Assembly: GCA_017577485.1 (NCBI GenBank)
Contig: PKRI01000002.1
Coordinates: 77,934 to 141,933, forward strand
Reading direction: 5' to 3'
Length of the DNA: 64,000 nt
Source of the DNA: Bacillota bacterium
GTDB taxonomy: Bacteria > Bacillota > Sulfobacillia > Thermaerobacterales > RSA17
A program made the position numbers and the translations under genes. The notes below the pieces were generated by a model. It searched no databases and was not told the origin of the DNA. It saw only the letters and a list, made by a program, of their open reading frames with translations. Below, in pieces: positions 49,424-58,513 of the stretch (position 1 is its first letter; every line of letters starts with the position of its first letter).

Positions 49424-50245
49424 ATGGCGGTAAACACGACAGAGGAGGGATCCACGCTGCGACGGTTCACGACCGGGCCCATCGACGAGGATCACCGATC
49501 GGGCGACATCTGGGATCTTCATGTGGAAGCACTGAACACCACCGGGGCGCCCATTCGGGTGACCGTGCGCTTCTACGCCCTGTTGGACGGGGAACGGAGA
49601 CTGCTCGACGAGCAGGTGGAGATGGTGGACGTCCACGCCTTCTTCTCCCAGCGCACCTTTGGCAGGGAGCACCTGGAGGTGGAGGTGGAGCACGCCGGCG
49701 ACGGCGAAGCCGACGTCCTGTTTACCGTCCAGGGCCGCAACAAGCTGCGGCAGGGGCTGGCCGAGGCCACCTACCGCCACAGCGAGCTGGTGGAGCTCAC
49801 CCCGGTCATGTTCGTATTCGGCGGGTTCAACCAGTTGACGGCGGACACGCCGGGGCTGGTGTTCGTCCGGGTGCGGGTAGGGGAGAACGTGGTGTCGCCC
49901 ACGACGCCGCTGCGCTACCGGGTCACGCTGACGGAGTGCGACGGCGACCCGGTGGCCGGGCAGTCCTTCACCTATCCCGGCCCCGGCGCCGATCCCACCG
50001 ACCCCACCACCTGGTCCACCATCACCACCGACGCCAACGGGCAGGCGTTCTTCGGCCCGCCGGCCGGGTTCACGCTCAACGACCTGCCGGAACTGCTGGA
50101 GCCGCTGGGGGCGACGACGCCTTTCATCGGCGCCCTGCCGGCCGGATGCTACTTCCTGCGGGTGGAACTGATCAACGTCAGCGACATGACCGTGGTCGGC
50201 CAGGGCGCCGTGCGGTTCGTCGTGCCCATGGCGGTGGGGCCGTAA
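49424..50245 (+). CDS. Hypothetical beta-rich protein of unknown function
   Basis: A protein of 273 residues with no family that I recognise and no signal peptide or membrane segment. Two halves are visible: residues 1-120 with alternating strands (GDIWDLHVEALNTTGAPIRV, TVRFYALLDGERRLLDEQVE), and residues 130-273 with VFVRVRVGENVVSPTTPLRY and a Cys-containing loop AGCYFLRVELINVSDMTV. It looks like two Ig/jelly-roll-like sandwiches. A GGAGG-like site is weak, and an AT-rich CATAAATAT lies just before the ATG. A strong terminator follows, so it is its own transcription unit. A spore-surface role is only a guess. Confidence 0.72.
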   Translation: MAVNTTEEGSTLRRFTTGPIDEDHRSGDIWDLHVEALNTTGAPIRVTVRFYALLDGERRLLDEQVEMVDVHAFFSQRTFGREHLEVEVEHAGDGEADVLFTVQGRNKLRQGLAEATYRHSELVELTPVMFVFGGFNQLTADTPGLVFVRVRVGENVVSPTTPLRYRVTLTECDGDPVAGQSFTYPGPGADPTDPTTWSTITTDANGQAFFGPPAGFTLNDLPELLEPLGATTPFIGALPAGCYFLRVELINVSDMTVVGQGAVRFVVPMAVGP

Positions 50246-50303
50246 CGGTCCTCGAACCGTGTGGGCGGGAGACCCGGAAGCATCGTGTCCCCCAGGGCTG
50301 GCG

Positions 50304-50340
50304 CCTGGGACTCACCGGCGGGTGGGTCCCAGGCTGTTTT
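50304..50340 (+). terminator. Rho-independent terminator of the 49424-50245 gene
   Basis: A stem of 13 bases with one mismatch (CCTGGGACTCACC / GGTGGGTCCCAGG) and a 4-base loop is followed by CTGTTTT at 50334-50340. It lies 59 bases beyond the stop. Confidence 0.8.
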
Positions 50341-50459
50341 CCGGGGGCCCCGCGGCACCCCGGCCGCCGGGGAACATGCCTGGGCCGGGCCCCGGCCGCA
50401 GGGCTGCAGGGATGGTGCCGGCCGGGGTCAAAGGCAGGCCCGCGGGAGGTCGGACCATC

Positions 50460-50948
50460 ATGTCCATGAACGCCAGCGCCCCGAGCCAGGCCGTGCAGGA
50501 CCACTACCCCGAAGGCTTCTCGTGGTGCTACGGCTGCGGCCGGTTCAATCCCTCCGGCCTGCACCTCAAGACCCGCTGGGACGGCGATGAAACGGTGACG
50601 GTGTACAGGCCCCGCCCCGAGCACATCGCCGTGCCCGGCTTCGTGTACGGCGGCCTCATCGCCTCGGTCATCGACTGCCACAGCATGGGCACCGCCGCGC
50701 TGTACCACTACCGCCGGCAGGGTCACCGCCTGGGCGACGCCGCACCGGTGCCGCGGTTCGTGACCGCGTCCTTGAAGGTGGACTACCTGCGCCCGACGCC
50801 CCTGGGCCCGGAACTGGTGGTGCGGGGACGCGTGGTGGAGGCCGGCGAGCGCAAGGTCGTGGTCCACAGCGACCTCTACGCCGCTGGGGAACTCCGCGCC
50901 CGCGGCGAGGTGGTGGCGGTCCTGGCGCCGCCCGCCATGACCGTCTGA
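50460..50948 (+). CDS. PaaI-family hotdog thioesterase
   Basis: A protein of 162 residues. The hotdog fold is seen in CYGCGRFNPSGLHLKTRW, AVPGFVYGGLIASVIDCHSM and VTASLKVDYLRPTPLGPELV. The helix-lining Asp/Cys in VIDCHSMG is the expected catalytic area. It should hydrolyse acyl-CoA thioesters, and given the nearby phenylacetyl-CoA genes aromatic-CoA esters are plausible. The ATG at 50460 has GGGAGGT 9 bases upstream. Confidence 0.87.
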   Translation: MSMNASAPSQAVQDHYPEGFSWCYGCGRFNPSGLHLKTRWDGDETVTVYRPRPEHIAVPGFVYGGLIASVIDCHSMGTAALYHYRRQGHRLGDAAPVPRFVTASLKVDYLRPTPLGPELVVRGRVVEAGERKVVVHSDLYAAGELRARGEVVAVLAPPAMTV

Positions 50949-50976
50949 CCGCCTGTCCCCGAAACGGCTGCGCCCG

Positions 50977-51153
50977 GTGACCTTCCAGGTGCGCTCCGTT
51001 CGCGAGGGCGACACCCTGCGTTGGGTGGCCGAAGCCCAGATCCTGATGACCGATTTCGGCGTCGAGCCGCCCAGCATCGTCGGCCTCATCTCCGTGGAGG
51101 AAGAGGTCCAGCTCGTCGTCCAGGTGACGGCACGCGCGGCCGGAGACGCCTGA
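50977..51153 (+). pseudogene. YceI-domain remnant, C-terminal third
   Basis: A 58-residue frame reading RPVTFQVRSVREGDTLRWVA, EAQILMTDFGVEPPSIVGLI and SVEEEVQLVVQVTARA. These are the last strands of a YceI lipid-binding barrel, including the conserved DFG turn. The first 100 or more residues and the signal peptide are missing; the upstream bases are only the gap after the thioesterase gene. A GTG at 50977 opens the frame but has no ribosome site. It is a truncated remnant. Confidence 0.68.
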
Positions 51154-51244
51154 CCCCTGAACAGCCCGACCCCTTCAGGTCTTCCGCCCCAGGTGCGGGC
51201 CGCTGGCGGGACCCTCCGTTCTTGCCGGCGGCCCTCGCCGAGAG

Positions 51245-51658
51245 CTAAGATGGACGCCCCGTCCAGGACCGGGCCAGCACAAACTGGCCCGCGGCGTAGC
51301 CGAGCCAGATCAACACGAGGCCGAGCCCTACGCTGACCCCTTCGTACAGCAGTGCCTTCTTCCATTGACCCTGCCGGAAATACGTGAGCAACTCCCACTG
51401 GAGCGTGGAGAAGGTCGTGAACGCGCCCAGGAGGCCAGTGTTCACCGCTGTGGACAGGACGGACGGCCCCCGGCCCGCCTGGTTCCATGCCCCGACAACG
51501 CCCAGGAAGAACGTGCCGAGAAGATTGACCGCCAGCGTGCCCCAGGGGAAGCCGCTTCCGAGCCACCCGGTGAGGCCGGTGCTGACGGCGAAACGGGCCA
51601 GCGCGCCGATGGTGCCTCCCACGGCCACGCCCAACCACACGAAGGCGCTTGTTGACAT
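51245..51658 (-). CDS. crcB: Fluoride channel CrcB/Fluc
   Basis: A four-helix membrane protein of 137 residues. Family marks are GGTIGALARFAVS, FPWGTLAVNLLGTFFLG and GLLGAFTTFSTLQWE, with the Phe-box and the Thr/Ser track of Fluc channels. It exports fluoride as a dual-topology dimer. Only one crcB gene is present here. No fluoride riboswitch was recognised in the 200 bases upstream. It is divergent from chrA. Confidence 0.93.
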   Translation of the reverse strand: MSTSAFVWLGVAVGGTIGALARFAVSTGLTGWLGSGFPWGTLAVNLLGTFFLGVVGAWNQAGRGPSVLSTAVNTGLLGAFTTFSTLQWELLTYFRQGQWKKALLYEGVSVGLGLVLIWLGYAAGQFVLARSWTGRPS

Positions 51659-51860
51659 GGCTGCACCCCTTTCACCTCGGCATGGTCAAGGGGCTCGCCG
51701 GTGCGACCGCACGGGCGGGCCGCGACGCAGTCTACGGTGGGGAAACTGCGCGGTCCTGCAGCACGCCGGCAGGATGTTCCCGTCACCCGCGGGGAATTCG
51801 CCGTCAGCCTTTTCGGCCTGCAGGCGGCCTTCGTGCCCGCGCCCGGAGGGGAAGACGCTG

Positions 51861-53033
51861 GTGCAGCGCCGGGGACTTGCCGGAACGCTGGAGATCCTGC
51901 TGGCGGCGCTGAGACTGGGGCTGACGTCCTTCGGCGGTCCCGTCGCCCACCTGGCGTATTTCCGGGAGGAGTACGTGGCCCGGCGCCGCTGGCTGGACGA
52001 CCGGACCTATGCGGGCCTGGTGGCCCTGTGCCAGTTCCTGCCCGGGCCCGCCAGCAGCCAGGTTGGCATTGCCGTCGGCATGATGCGCGGGGGCTTTCTG
52101 GGCGGCTTCCTGGCCTGGCTGGGATTCACGCTGCCGTCGGCCCTTCTCATGGCCCTGTTCGCCCTCTACCTGCAGGATTACGACGTCACCGGCGAAGGCT
52201 GGCTGCGGGGCCTGCTGATCACGGCGGTGGCCGTGGTCGCCCATGCCGTGTGGGACATGGCGGGAAGACTGGCGCCCGACCGGGAGCGGGCGAGCATCGC
52301 CGTCCTGGCGGCGGTGGCAGCGCTGGCGGCGCCGTCGCCGTGGGTGCAGGTGCTGCTGATGGCGGCGGGGGGCGCGGCACGCCGGCCGCTGCCGCGGCAC
52401 AGGACGCCGCCCGCCGATGAGCCTGACGCGCCGTGCCCTGTGGACCGCAGGACCGGGATCCTGGCGTGGGCCCTGTTCCTGGGATTTCTGGTGGGACTGC
52501 CGCTGCTGCGCCGGGTCTACCCTGCGGACTGGGTGGCCGTGGCCGACGCCTTCTACCGGACCGGCAGCCTGGTATTCGGTGGGGGCCATGTGGTCCTCCC
52601 CCTGCTGGCCGGCCAGGTCATCGGGCCGGGCTGGATCACCGAAGCGCAGTTCCTGGCCGGCTACGGCGCGGCCCAGGCTGTGCCGGGTCCCCTGTTCACC
52701 TTTGCCGCCTTCGCCGGCGCGGCCATGGGGGGATGGTTCCTCGGCGCCGTCGCCCTGATCAGCGTCTTCGCGCCGTCGTTCCTGCTGGTCACCGCCGCCC
52801 TGCCCTACTGGGACACCCTCCGGCGGCGCCCGGCCTTCCGGGCTGCGCTGGACGGCGTCAACGCCGTGGTCGTGGGGCTGCTGCTGGCGGCCTTCTACGA
52901 CCCCATCTGGACCAAAGCCATCCGAACACCTGCCGATTTCAGCCTGGCCCTGATCGGCTTCAGCCTGCTCAGGTACTGGAAGGCACCTGCCTGGGCCGTG
53001 GTGCTGCTGCTGGCCGCAGCGGCCTCCCGCTGA
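51861..53033 (+). CDS. chrA: Chromate transporter ChrA (two-domain)
   Basis: A protein of 390 residues, the long bidomain form. The N-half has LRLGLTSFGGPVAHLAYFRE, RRRWLDDRTYAGLVALCQFL and PGPASSQVGIAVG; the C-half repeats FYRTGSLVFGGGHVVLPLLA and AQAVPGPLFTFAAFAGAAMG. It exports chromate, perhaps in exchange for sulfate. The GTG at 51861 has GGAGGGG 9 bases upstream; the open frame before it overlaps crcB and is not coding. Confidence 0.93.
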   Translation: MQRRGLAGTLEILLAALRLGLTSFGGPVAHLAYFREEYVARRRWLDDRTYAGLVALCQFLPGPASSQVGIAVGMMRGGFLGGFLAWLGFTLPSALLMALFALYLQDYDVTGEGWLRGLLITAVAVVAHAVWDMAGRLAPDRERASIAVLAAVAALAAPSPWVQVLLMAAGGAARRPLPRHRTPPADEPDAPCPVDRRTGILAWALFLGFLVGLPLLRRVYPADWVAVADAFYRTGSLVFGGGHVVLPLLAGQVIGPGWITEAQFLAGYGAAQAVPGPLFTFAAFAGAAMGGWFLGAVALISVFAPSFLLVTAALPYWDTLRRRPAFRAALDGVNAVVVGLLLAAFYDPIWTKAIRTPADFSLALIGFSLLRYWKAPAWAVVLLLAAAASR

Positions 53034-53103
53034 ACGACCTCCCGCAGCCGCACGAAAACTACCGTGTATCGGCAGCAACTTTCGACGAAAGGATTGTGGC
53101 ACA

Positions 53104-55086
53104 TTGCGCTCCTCACGCCTGCGCACCTCGAGCCTGCAGGCCAGGCTGTTCGTCATGGTCCTGGCCGCGGCGGTCCTGATGTCCTGTCTTCTGGGAGTTC
53201 TCGTCTACCGTTACCAGCGCGACACGCTGATCGGTGACCTTGACCGGGAGTTAATCCGTGCGGCCCAGATCGTGGCCGCCGGCCTGGATCCCGACGACGT
53301 GCGGCGGGTCGCCGAGACCGGCTTGCAGGCGCCCGGGGCCCTGGAACTCACCGCCTGGGCGGACCGCGTCAGGCAGCAGGCCGGCCTGACTTACGTGTAT
53401 ACTTTCGTCCCCATCGACGAAAGCCGGGGCCGGTTCGGCGTGGTGACCAGCGATCTTCCGGCCGGGGAGGAGTATCACTTCCAGGGCACCGGGCTGCAGG
53501 AAGCCTGGAGGATGGCGCTGCAGGGCATGCCCGCCGCCGGTGAAATCTTCGCCGACGAGTACGGCGCGGTGAAGTCGGCCGTGGCGCCCATCTTCGATGA
53601 GGACGGCCGGGTGGCCGCCGTGGCCGGGGTGGACGTGGACGCCGGCTTCGTGCTGGCGATGCTGGGTACCCTGCAGCGCGCCATCACCCTGGCCGGCGTG
53701 CTGGTGCTGCTGCTGTGGCTGGCGGTGGCCTTTGTCGTGGCCAGGCTCATGGTGGGCCCCGTGGCCGCGGCCCTCAACCGCTACGGGGAACTGGTGGACC
53801 GGGTGGCCCAGGGCGACCTGACCATGGAGGCCGTGGAAGTCCGGACCGACGACGAGGTGGGGCGCCTGGGCCGTGCCTTCAACCAGGCGGTGGCCAACCT
53901 GCGCGACCTGGTGCGCGCGGTGGCGGGGTCGGCGGACGCGGTGGCGTCGGCTTCCAGCGCGCTGTCGGGGGCTGCCGAGCAGTCGGCTGGGGGCGCCCAG
54001 AGCGCGGCAGGGGCCATCCAGCAGGTGGCCTACGGGACGGGTGTGCAGGCCACCGAGGCCGACGCAGCCCGGCAGCGCATCCAGCAGCTTGACGCCGCCA
54101 TCCAGCAGATCGCCCGCGGCGCCCGGCACTCAGCGGCCGAGATCCAGAAGGCTTCGGTGATGCTGGCCGACATGGCCACGGCCGTGGACCGCGTCGCTGA
54201 AGAATCGGCCCAGGTGGCCGAGAGCGCCGGCCAGGCGGCCGCAGGTGCCCGCTCGGGCCAGGAGGTGGTGGCCCGGGTGGTGGAGGGCATGGAGCGCATC
54301 CACCGGGCCACGCTGGAGGTGGCCCAGCGCATCCGTCAGCTGGGTCAGTTGTCCAACCGGGTGGGCGAGATCACCGGGATCATCGCCGGCATCGCCGAGC
54401 AGACCAACCTGCTGGCCCTCAACGCCGCCATCGAGGCCGCCCGGGCCGGTGAGCACGGCCGCGGGTTCGCGGTGGTGGCCGAGGAAGTCCGCAAGCTGGC
54501 CGAGCGGTCCGCGGAGTCGGCCAGGGAGATCGGCACCATCATTGCTTCTACCCAGGAGGGGACCCGCGAGGCCGTCCAGGCCATGGAAGCCGGCATCGCC
54601 GAGGTGGCGTCCGGCACCCAATTGACGGCCGAGGCCCGGTCCGTGCTGGGGTCGATCCTCGAGGCCGTGGACTCCGCGGCCGGCGGCGTGGCGCACATCA
54701 GCGACGAGACCCAGAAGCTCCGGGCCAGCGTGCAGCAACTGGTGGAGGCCATGGACATGCTGGCAAGCCATGCGGAGCAGCAGTCGGCGGCCGCCGAGCA
54801 GATGACGGCGGCGGCGGAAGGCATGTCCGCCACGGTGGAGACCGTGGCGCGCTCGGCCCAGGAGAGCGCGGCCGCCGCCCAGGAGGTTTCGGCCGTGATG
54901 GAAGAGGTCACCGCCACGTCGGAAGAGGTGGCGGCGTCGGCCCAGTCCCTGGCCCAGGTGGCCCGGGAACTGCAGGAACAGGTGGCGCGATTCCGGCTGG
55001 ACGACCGGGAAGGCGCGGCGGTCGGCGGCAACGGCGTCAACGGCCGGCTGAACGGGAAGCGGCCCCTGGAAGTCACGCAGGGGTAG
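53104..55086 (+). CDS. Methyl-accepting chemotaxis protein
   Basis: A protein of 660 residues. TM1 is at about 13-35. The extracytoplasmic sensor of about 160 residues is Cache-like (LTYVYTFVPIDESRGRFGVV, AVAPIFDEDGRVAAVAGVDV). TM2 at about 195-217 is followed by a HAMP domain (NRYGELVDRVAQGDLTMEAV) and a long coiled-coil signalling domain. The hairpin tip is GIIAGIAEQTNLLALNAAIE then AARAGEHGRGFAVVAEEVRK. The ligand is unknown. The TTG start at 53104 has AAAGGA 10 bases upstream. The presence of a chemoreceptor implies a motile host. Confidence 0.95.
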   Translation: MRSSRLRTSSLQARLFVMVLAAAVLMSCLLGVLVYRYQRDTLIGDLDRELIRAAQIVAAGLDPDDVRRVAETGLQAPGALELTAWADRVRQQAGLTYVYTFVPIDESRGRFGVVTSDLPAGEEYHFQGTGLQEAWRMALQGMPAAGEIFADEYGAVKSAVAPIFDEDGRVAAVAGVDVDAGFVLAMLGTLQRAITLAGVLVLLLWLAVAFVVARLMVGPVAAALNRYGELVDRVAQGDLTMEAVEVRTDDEVGRLGRAFNQAVANLRDLVRAVAGSADAVASASSALSGAAEQSAGGAQSAAGAIQQVAYGTGVQATEADAARQRIQQLDAAIQQIARGARHSAAEIQKASVMLADMATAVDRVAEESAQVAESAGQAAAGARSGQEVVARVVEGMERIHRATLEVAQRIRQLGQLSNRVGEITGIIAGIAEQTNLLALNAAIEAARAGEHGRGFAVVAEEVRKLAERSAESAREIGTIIASTQEGTREAVQAMEAGIAEVASGTQLTAEARSVLGSILEAVDSAAGGVAHISDETQKLRASVQQLVEAMDMLASHAEQQSAAAEQMTAAAEGMSATVETVARSAQESAAAAQEVSAVMEEVTATSEEVAASAQSLAQVARELQEQVARFRLDDREGAAVGGNGVNGRLNGKRPLEVTQG

Positions 55087-55106
55087 CCGGTCGGGAGCCC
55101 GGCCGA

Positions 55107-56411
55107 TCACGCGCCGACGGTTAAGACGCCCCAGAGTTCAAGGCCCGGCGCCTCCCGGGTGCCGGCGCGCAGGATTTCCTCGGTGGGGATGGCCAGGAAC
55201 GCATCCACGCAGGCGGGGCAGAACTGCTTCCCCCGTTCCCGGATCAACTCCAGGCGAGCCTCTTCCACAGAACGGGCGCGCTGGTAGGGCCGGTCGTGGA
55301 GCATGGCGTCCCACGCGTCGATGACCGCGAAGATGCGGGCCGGCAGCGGGATGTCATCGCCCTTGAGACCGTCCGGGTACCCCCGGCCGTCGTAGCGCTC
55401 GTGGTGGTGGCGGATGATGGCCAGGGTCACGGGGTAAGAACCGGCCAGGTCCTGCAGCATGCGGTAGCCGATCAGGGGGTGCTGCTGGAGCAGGCGGTAT
55501 TCCTCGGGCGTCAGTTTTCCGGGCTTGTGCAGGATGCGGTCGGGGACGCCGATCTTGCCCACGTCGTGCAGCGCCGCGCCCAGGGCCACCTGCTCCCGCA
55601 GTGCCGGGTCCACGCCCATGCGGTCCGCCAGCAGCAGGGTCAGGTTGGTGACCCGCTGGCAGTGGGCGATGGTTTCGGCGTCGCGGACCTCCAGCGCCAT
55701 CAGGAGCCCCCGGATCAGGCCCCGGTCCCGGCCGGGAGGGAGAGGGGCGGGGCGCACCGCCGTTCCCATACCGCCCAGCGCCAGCGCCTTCAGTTGATCG
55801 GCCAGGCCCGACATGCTCTCCACCATGGCGTCCAGGTCCAGGTTGCCCCGGGATATCCCGGCGGCCACCCGGTCCAGCCAGGCGTCGGCCTGCTTGATGA
55901 AATAGAGGTGGGTGGTGCGGATCATGCGGATGGCCCGGTGGGCGATGCGCTGGACCGCCGCCAGTTCCTCGGGCGTCGGGTGCCCCCGCGGTACCCGGTG
56001 GTGGATGCCGTAGACGCCGATCAACTGCCCGTTCTCCACCAGGGGGATGGACCACACCGACTTGATGCCGACGCGCTGGGCCGCATCCCGCAGTTCCGGC
56101 CACGGGGACTGGGACGGGGACCCCACCACCACGTCCTGCTTCCAGGCCGCCTGGCCGCAGGGGCATGAGTCCTGGGCGATGGGGACCTGGCGCACCAGCT
56201 CCACGAAGTCGTCCGGCAGGCCGATGTGGGAGTGGACGACCAGCGACCGCCCGTCCGGCGAGGGAACGTAGAAAATGCTCAAATCGGTCCCGCAGATCCA
56301 GGCTACGGCCCGCATGATCTCCTCATGGAAGGTCCTGGCCCTGGGGATCGTTTCTACCGGGTAAGCCGGTTCCTGCGGCGGCGACTGCGATTCAGGCTGG
56401 ATCCGTTCCAC
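55107..56411 (-). CDS. GAF and HD-GYP domain protein (c-di-GMP phosphodiesterase-like)
   Basis: A soluble protein of 434 residues. The N-terminal GAF-like domain spans about 25-165 and carries three cysteines, in AWICGTD and DSCPCGQ. The HD-GYP domain spans about 230-410 with GAALHDVGKIGVPDRILHKP, HHHERYDGRGYPDGLKGDDI and IFAVIDAWDAM, all metal ligands and the GYP intact. It should degrade cyclic di-GMP. A Cys-lined GAF could sense metal or redox state. The GTG start has GGAAGG 7 bases upstream. It is convergent with the chemoreceptor gene. Confidence 0.93.
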   Translation of the reverse strand: MERIQPESQSPPQEPAYPVETIPRARTFHEEIMRAVAWICGTDLSIFYVPSPDGRSLVVHSHIGLPDDFVELVRQVPIAQDSCPCGQAAWKQDVVVGSPSQSPWPELRDAAQRVGIKSVWSIPLVENGQLIGVYGIHHRVPRGHPTPEELAAVQRIAHRAIRMIRTTHLYFIKQADAWLDRVAAGISRGNLDLDAMVESMSGLADQLKALALGGMGTAVRPAPLPPGRDRGLIRGLLMALEVRDAETIAHCQRVTNLTLLLADRMGVDPALREQVALGAALHDVGKIGVPDRILHKPGKLTPEEYRLLQQHPLIGYRMLQDLAGSYPVTLAIIRHHHERYDGRGYPDGLKGDDIPLPARIFAVIDAWDAMLHDRPYQRARSVEEARLELIRERGKQFCPACVDAFLAIPTEEILRAGTREAPGLELWGVLTVGA

Positions 56412-56533
56412 GACTGCACCTTCCTGCCCGGCCCTCCAAGTGAAGCCGGAATTGCGTCAAAGGTACCCTGCGCCTGACGAGGCTTCTTTCCCGAGCCGTG
56501 CCCGCCCGGCGCCGCCCGCCGGCCCGTATGCCG

Positions 56534-58036
56534 TTACCGCGCCGGCACGAACAGCAGCGCGTTGCTGAGGTTCCGGCCCGGCCGCACCACGTATTCCCCG
56601 TTGACCCACAGGCCGCTGGAGGCGCCGCCGTCCAGGTTCATGGCGTCGACAGCCCCCAGTTCCTTCATGATCCGGGCCAGGTCGCTGACCCGGACGGCGT
56701 CCACCACGGCCAGGATGATGTTGCCGGCGGCGTCAAAGCCGATGGCCGAGCGGCGGCCGGCATCGGTGAGGATCTTGCCCTCGGTGAAGCCCTGATTCGG
56801 GTAATCGGTCAGGATGGTCCCGCCTTTCAGCAGTTGCGGGCCGGCGCTCAGCGCCTCGCGGAAATTCCACGCCTGGCCGGAGGCGGTGGTGAAGGTTATC
56901 CTGTACTCCACGCCCGTGGTACCCACCGTAAAGCGGCTGCGCAGGGCCTGCCCGTCGGTCCCCCACAGGACGATGACGAAGCCGTCTCTGGGGATGGCCA
57001 CGTCGGCGCCGTCCACGATGCTGGTGACCGTGCCGCCGCGCACCACCACCTTGGTGCCGTGGGTGAAGCCGACGGTCTCGCCGCGCTCCGGGGTGTAGAT
57101 GTAGACCGCCGAGGATGCGGCCGGGTCGACGTAGTGGTTGAAGCCGTAGGCGTACCAGTTGTTGGGCCACCGGTAACTGCCGTTGGTGGCGCCCTCGATG
57201 GTCACGGTCACCTGGTCCACGGCGCCCCGCAGGCCGTCGAAGCCGACGGTGGCCTTATGGCCCACGTGCAGGACCCGCCCGCCCTTGACGATGGTGCCCC
57301 AGGGGTCGTTCATGGGAAGCCCGTTCTTGGCCACATAGTCCTGGGGGTTGAAGAAGGTGCCGTTGACGGCCACCACCGCGTTGTGGCGGGCGGCGATGGC
57401 GGCCAGTTCCTCGACCCCGCCCACGCGGCCGCCGCCCAGCCCGACGACGGCCTTGAGCGGTGCGTCTCTGGGTATCCGGACCACCCGCGCCGTGACGGCA
57501 CGACCGTCCAGGTTGACGGTGACGGTTTCGGCTTTGATGTCCGTCTGGCCGCCCGTGCCGGCGCCGGAGGCCGGGGGCACCACCACGGCGCCGTCCACCG
57601 TGATGACGGCCCGCAGCCGCTGGGGATCCCAGTGGACCCGGGCGCTCAGCGCCTCGCCGGCGAAGCGCAGGGGGACCAGGGTGCTGCCGCCGACCACCTG
57701 GGCGGGCACGTCCAGGGGGAACTGCTCACCGTCGACGGTGGCCTGGGCGCTGCCGATGCGGAAGGTGACCGTGCGGCCGTCGCGCCGGGCCGTTACCGTG
57801 CGGGTGGCCGGATCCCAGTGCACTTCTGCCCGCAGCGCCTCGAACAGGGGACGGAAGGGCACCAGCACCCGGCCGTCCACCAGCACCGCGGGCGGGTTGA
57901 GGGGTAGGATCTGGCCATTGACCTCTACGGTGACGGTGGGGGCGGCCAGCGCCGCCCACGGCGGGAGCAGGATGAGTACTGCGACCACGGCTGGCAGCAG
58001 GGAAGCCCCCGCCCGTGCCGGTGCCCGTACCCGCAT
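56534..58036 (-). CDS. Secreted phosphodiester glycosidase with copper-amine-oxidase-like N-domains
   Basis: A protein of 500 residues. A signal peptide ends near PPWAALAAP. Two copper-amine-oxidase N-terminal-like repeats follow (about 32-145): INGQ-type VEVNGQILPLNPPAVLVDGR, LVPFRPLFEALRAEVHWDP and LVPLRFAGEALSARVHWDP. The rest is a NAGPA-type phosphodiester glycosidase domain: AVVAVNGTFFNPQDY, AGPQLLKGG, RRSAIGFDAAGNIILAVVDA and AVDAMNLDGGASSGLWVNG. It probably trims wall or teichoic-acid glycans outside the cell. The ATG at 58036 has GGAGG 7 bases upstream. Confidence 0.9.
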   Translation of the reverse strand: MRVRAPARAGASLLPAVVAVLILLPPWAALAAPTVTVEVNGQILPLNPPAVLVDGRVLVPFRPLFEALRAEVHWDPATRTVTARRDGRTVTFRIGSAQATVDGEQFPLDVPAQVVGGSTLVPLRFAGEALSARVHWDPQRLRAVITVDGAVVVPPASGAGTGGQTDIKAETVTVNLDGRAVTARVVRIPRDAPLKAVVGLGGGRVGGVEELAAIAARHNAVVAVNGTFFNPQDYVAKNGLPMNDPWGTIVKGGRVLHVGHKATVGFDGLRGAVDQVTVTIEGATNGSYRWPNNWYAYGFNHYVDPAASSAVYIYTPERGETVGFTHGTKVVVRGGTVTSIVDGADVAIPRDGFVIVLWGTDGQALRSRFTVGTTGVEYRITFTTASGQAWNFREALSAGPQLLKGGTILTDYPNQGFTEGKILTDAGRRSAIGFDAAGNIILAVVDAVRVSDLARIMKELGAVDAMNLDGGASSGLWVNGEYVVRPGRNLSNALLFVPAR

Positions 58037-58214
58037 GCTGCGTCCTCCTCTGGTGATGTAACGCTGGCTGGTGACAGTTCCGTGAACCTGGAGATTACTT
58101 CGGTCGGTGAAACCGGGTGATGAAGGCGTCATGTGTTTCTGCCCGGCCTGCTCGAAAAGGGCGGCCACAACTCCGCAAGCCGGCTGCGCGGTCTCGGGAG
58201 GGGACCACGGCCCT

Positions 58215-58436
58215 TCACACCGCCAGGTACTTGTGCTGCACCTCCCCGTCGGCCAGCATCTCCACCACCACCGGTGCCAGGCCTTCCGACGGCTCGTCCA
58301 GCAGCAGGATGAGGGGATGCGCGCCTTCGTGGAGCGCCGCCCGCCGGTGTTCCGGGGGAGGTAGCTCGCTCGCGACGCTCCCTGCGCGGCCAGTGGACGT
58401 GGCCGGCGGCGGCCGGCTCACCTCACGGACCCGCAA
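58215..58436 (-). pseudogene. Internally deleted remnant of a LivF-type ABC ATPase
   Basis: The last 45 residues of a 73-residue frame read LILLLDEPSEGLAPVVVEML, directly joined to ADGEVQHKYLAV. These are the Walker B/D-loop region and the extreme C-terminus of LivF-type ATPases, with about 60 intervening residues missing and no Walker A or signature upstream. The N-terminal part of the frame is Arg/Pro-rich noise. It is a second, decayed livF copy close to the intact liv operon. Confidence 0.7.
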
Positions 58437-58513
58437 TCCCGGTCATCTGTCCCGTGCGGTGCTGGCGGGAGGATACGCATACAGCGTCACTCCCTCGCGA
58501 AGCGCCCTGGCGG

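Noticed and set aside
51659..51860. A fluoride riboswitch upstream of crcB
   Set aside because: The conserved pseudoknot sequences of the crcB motif could not be found in the region.
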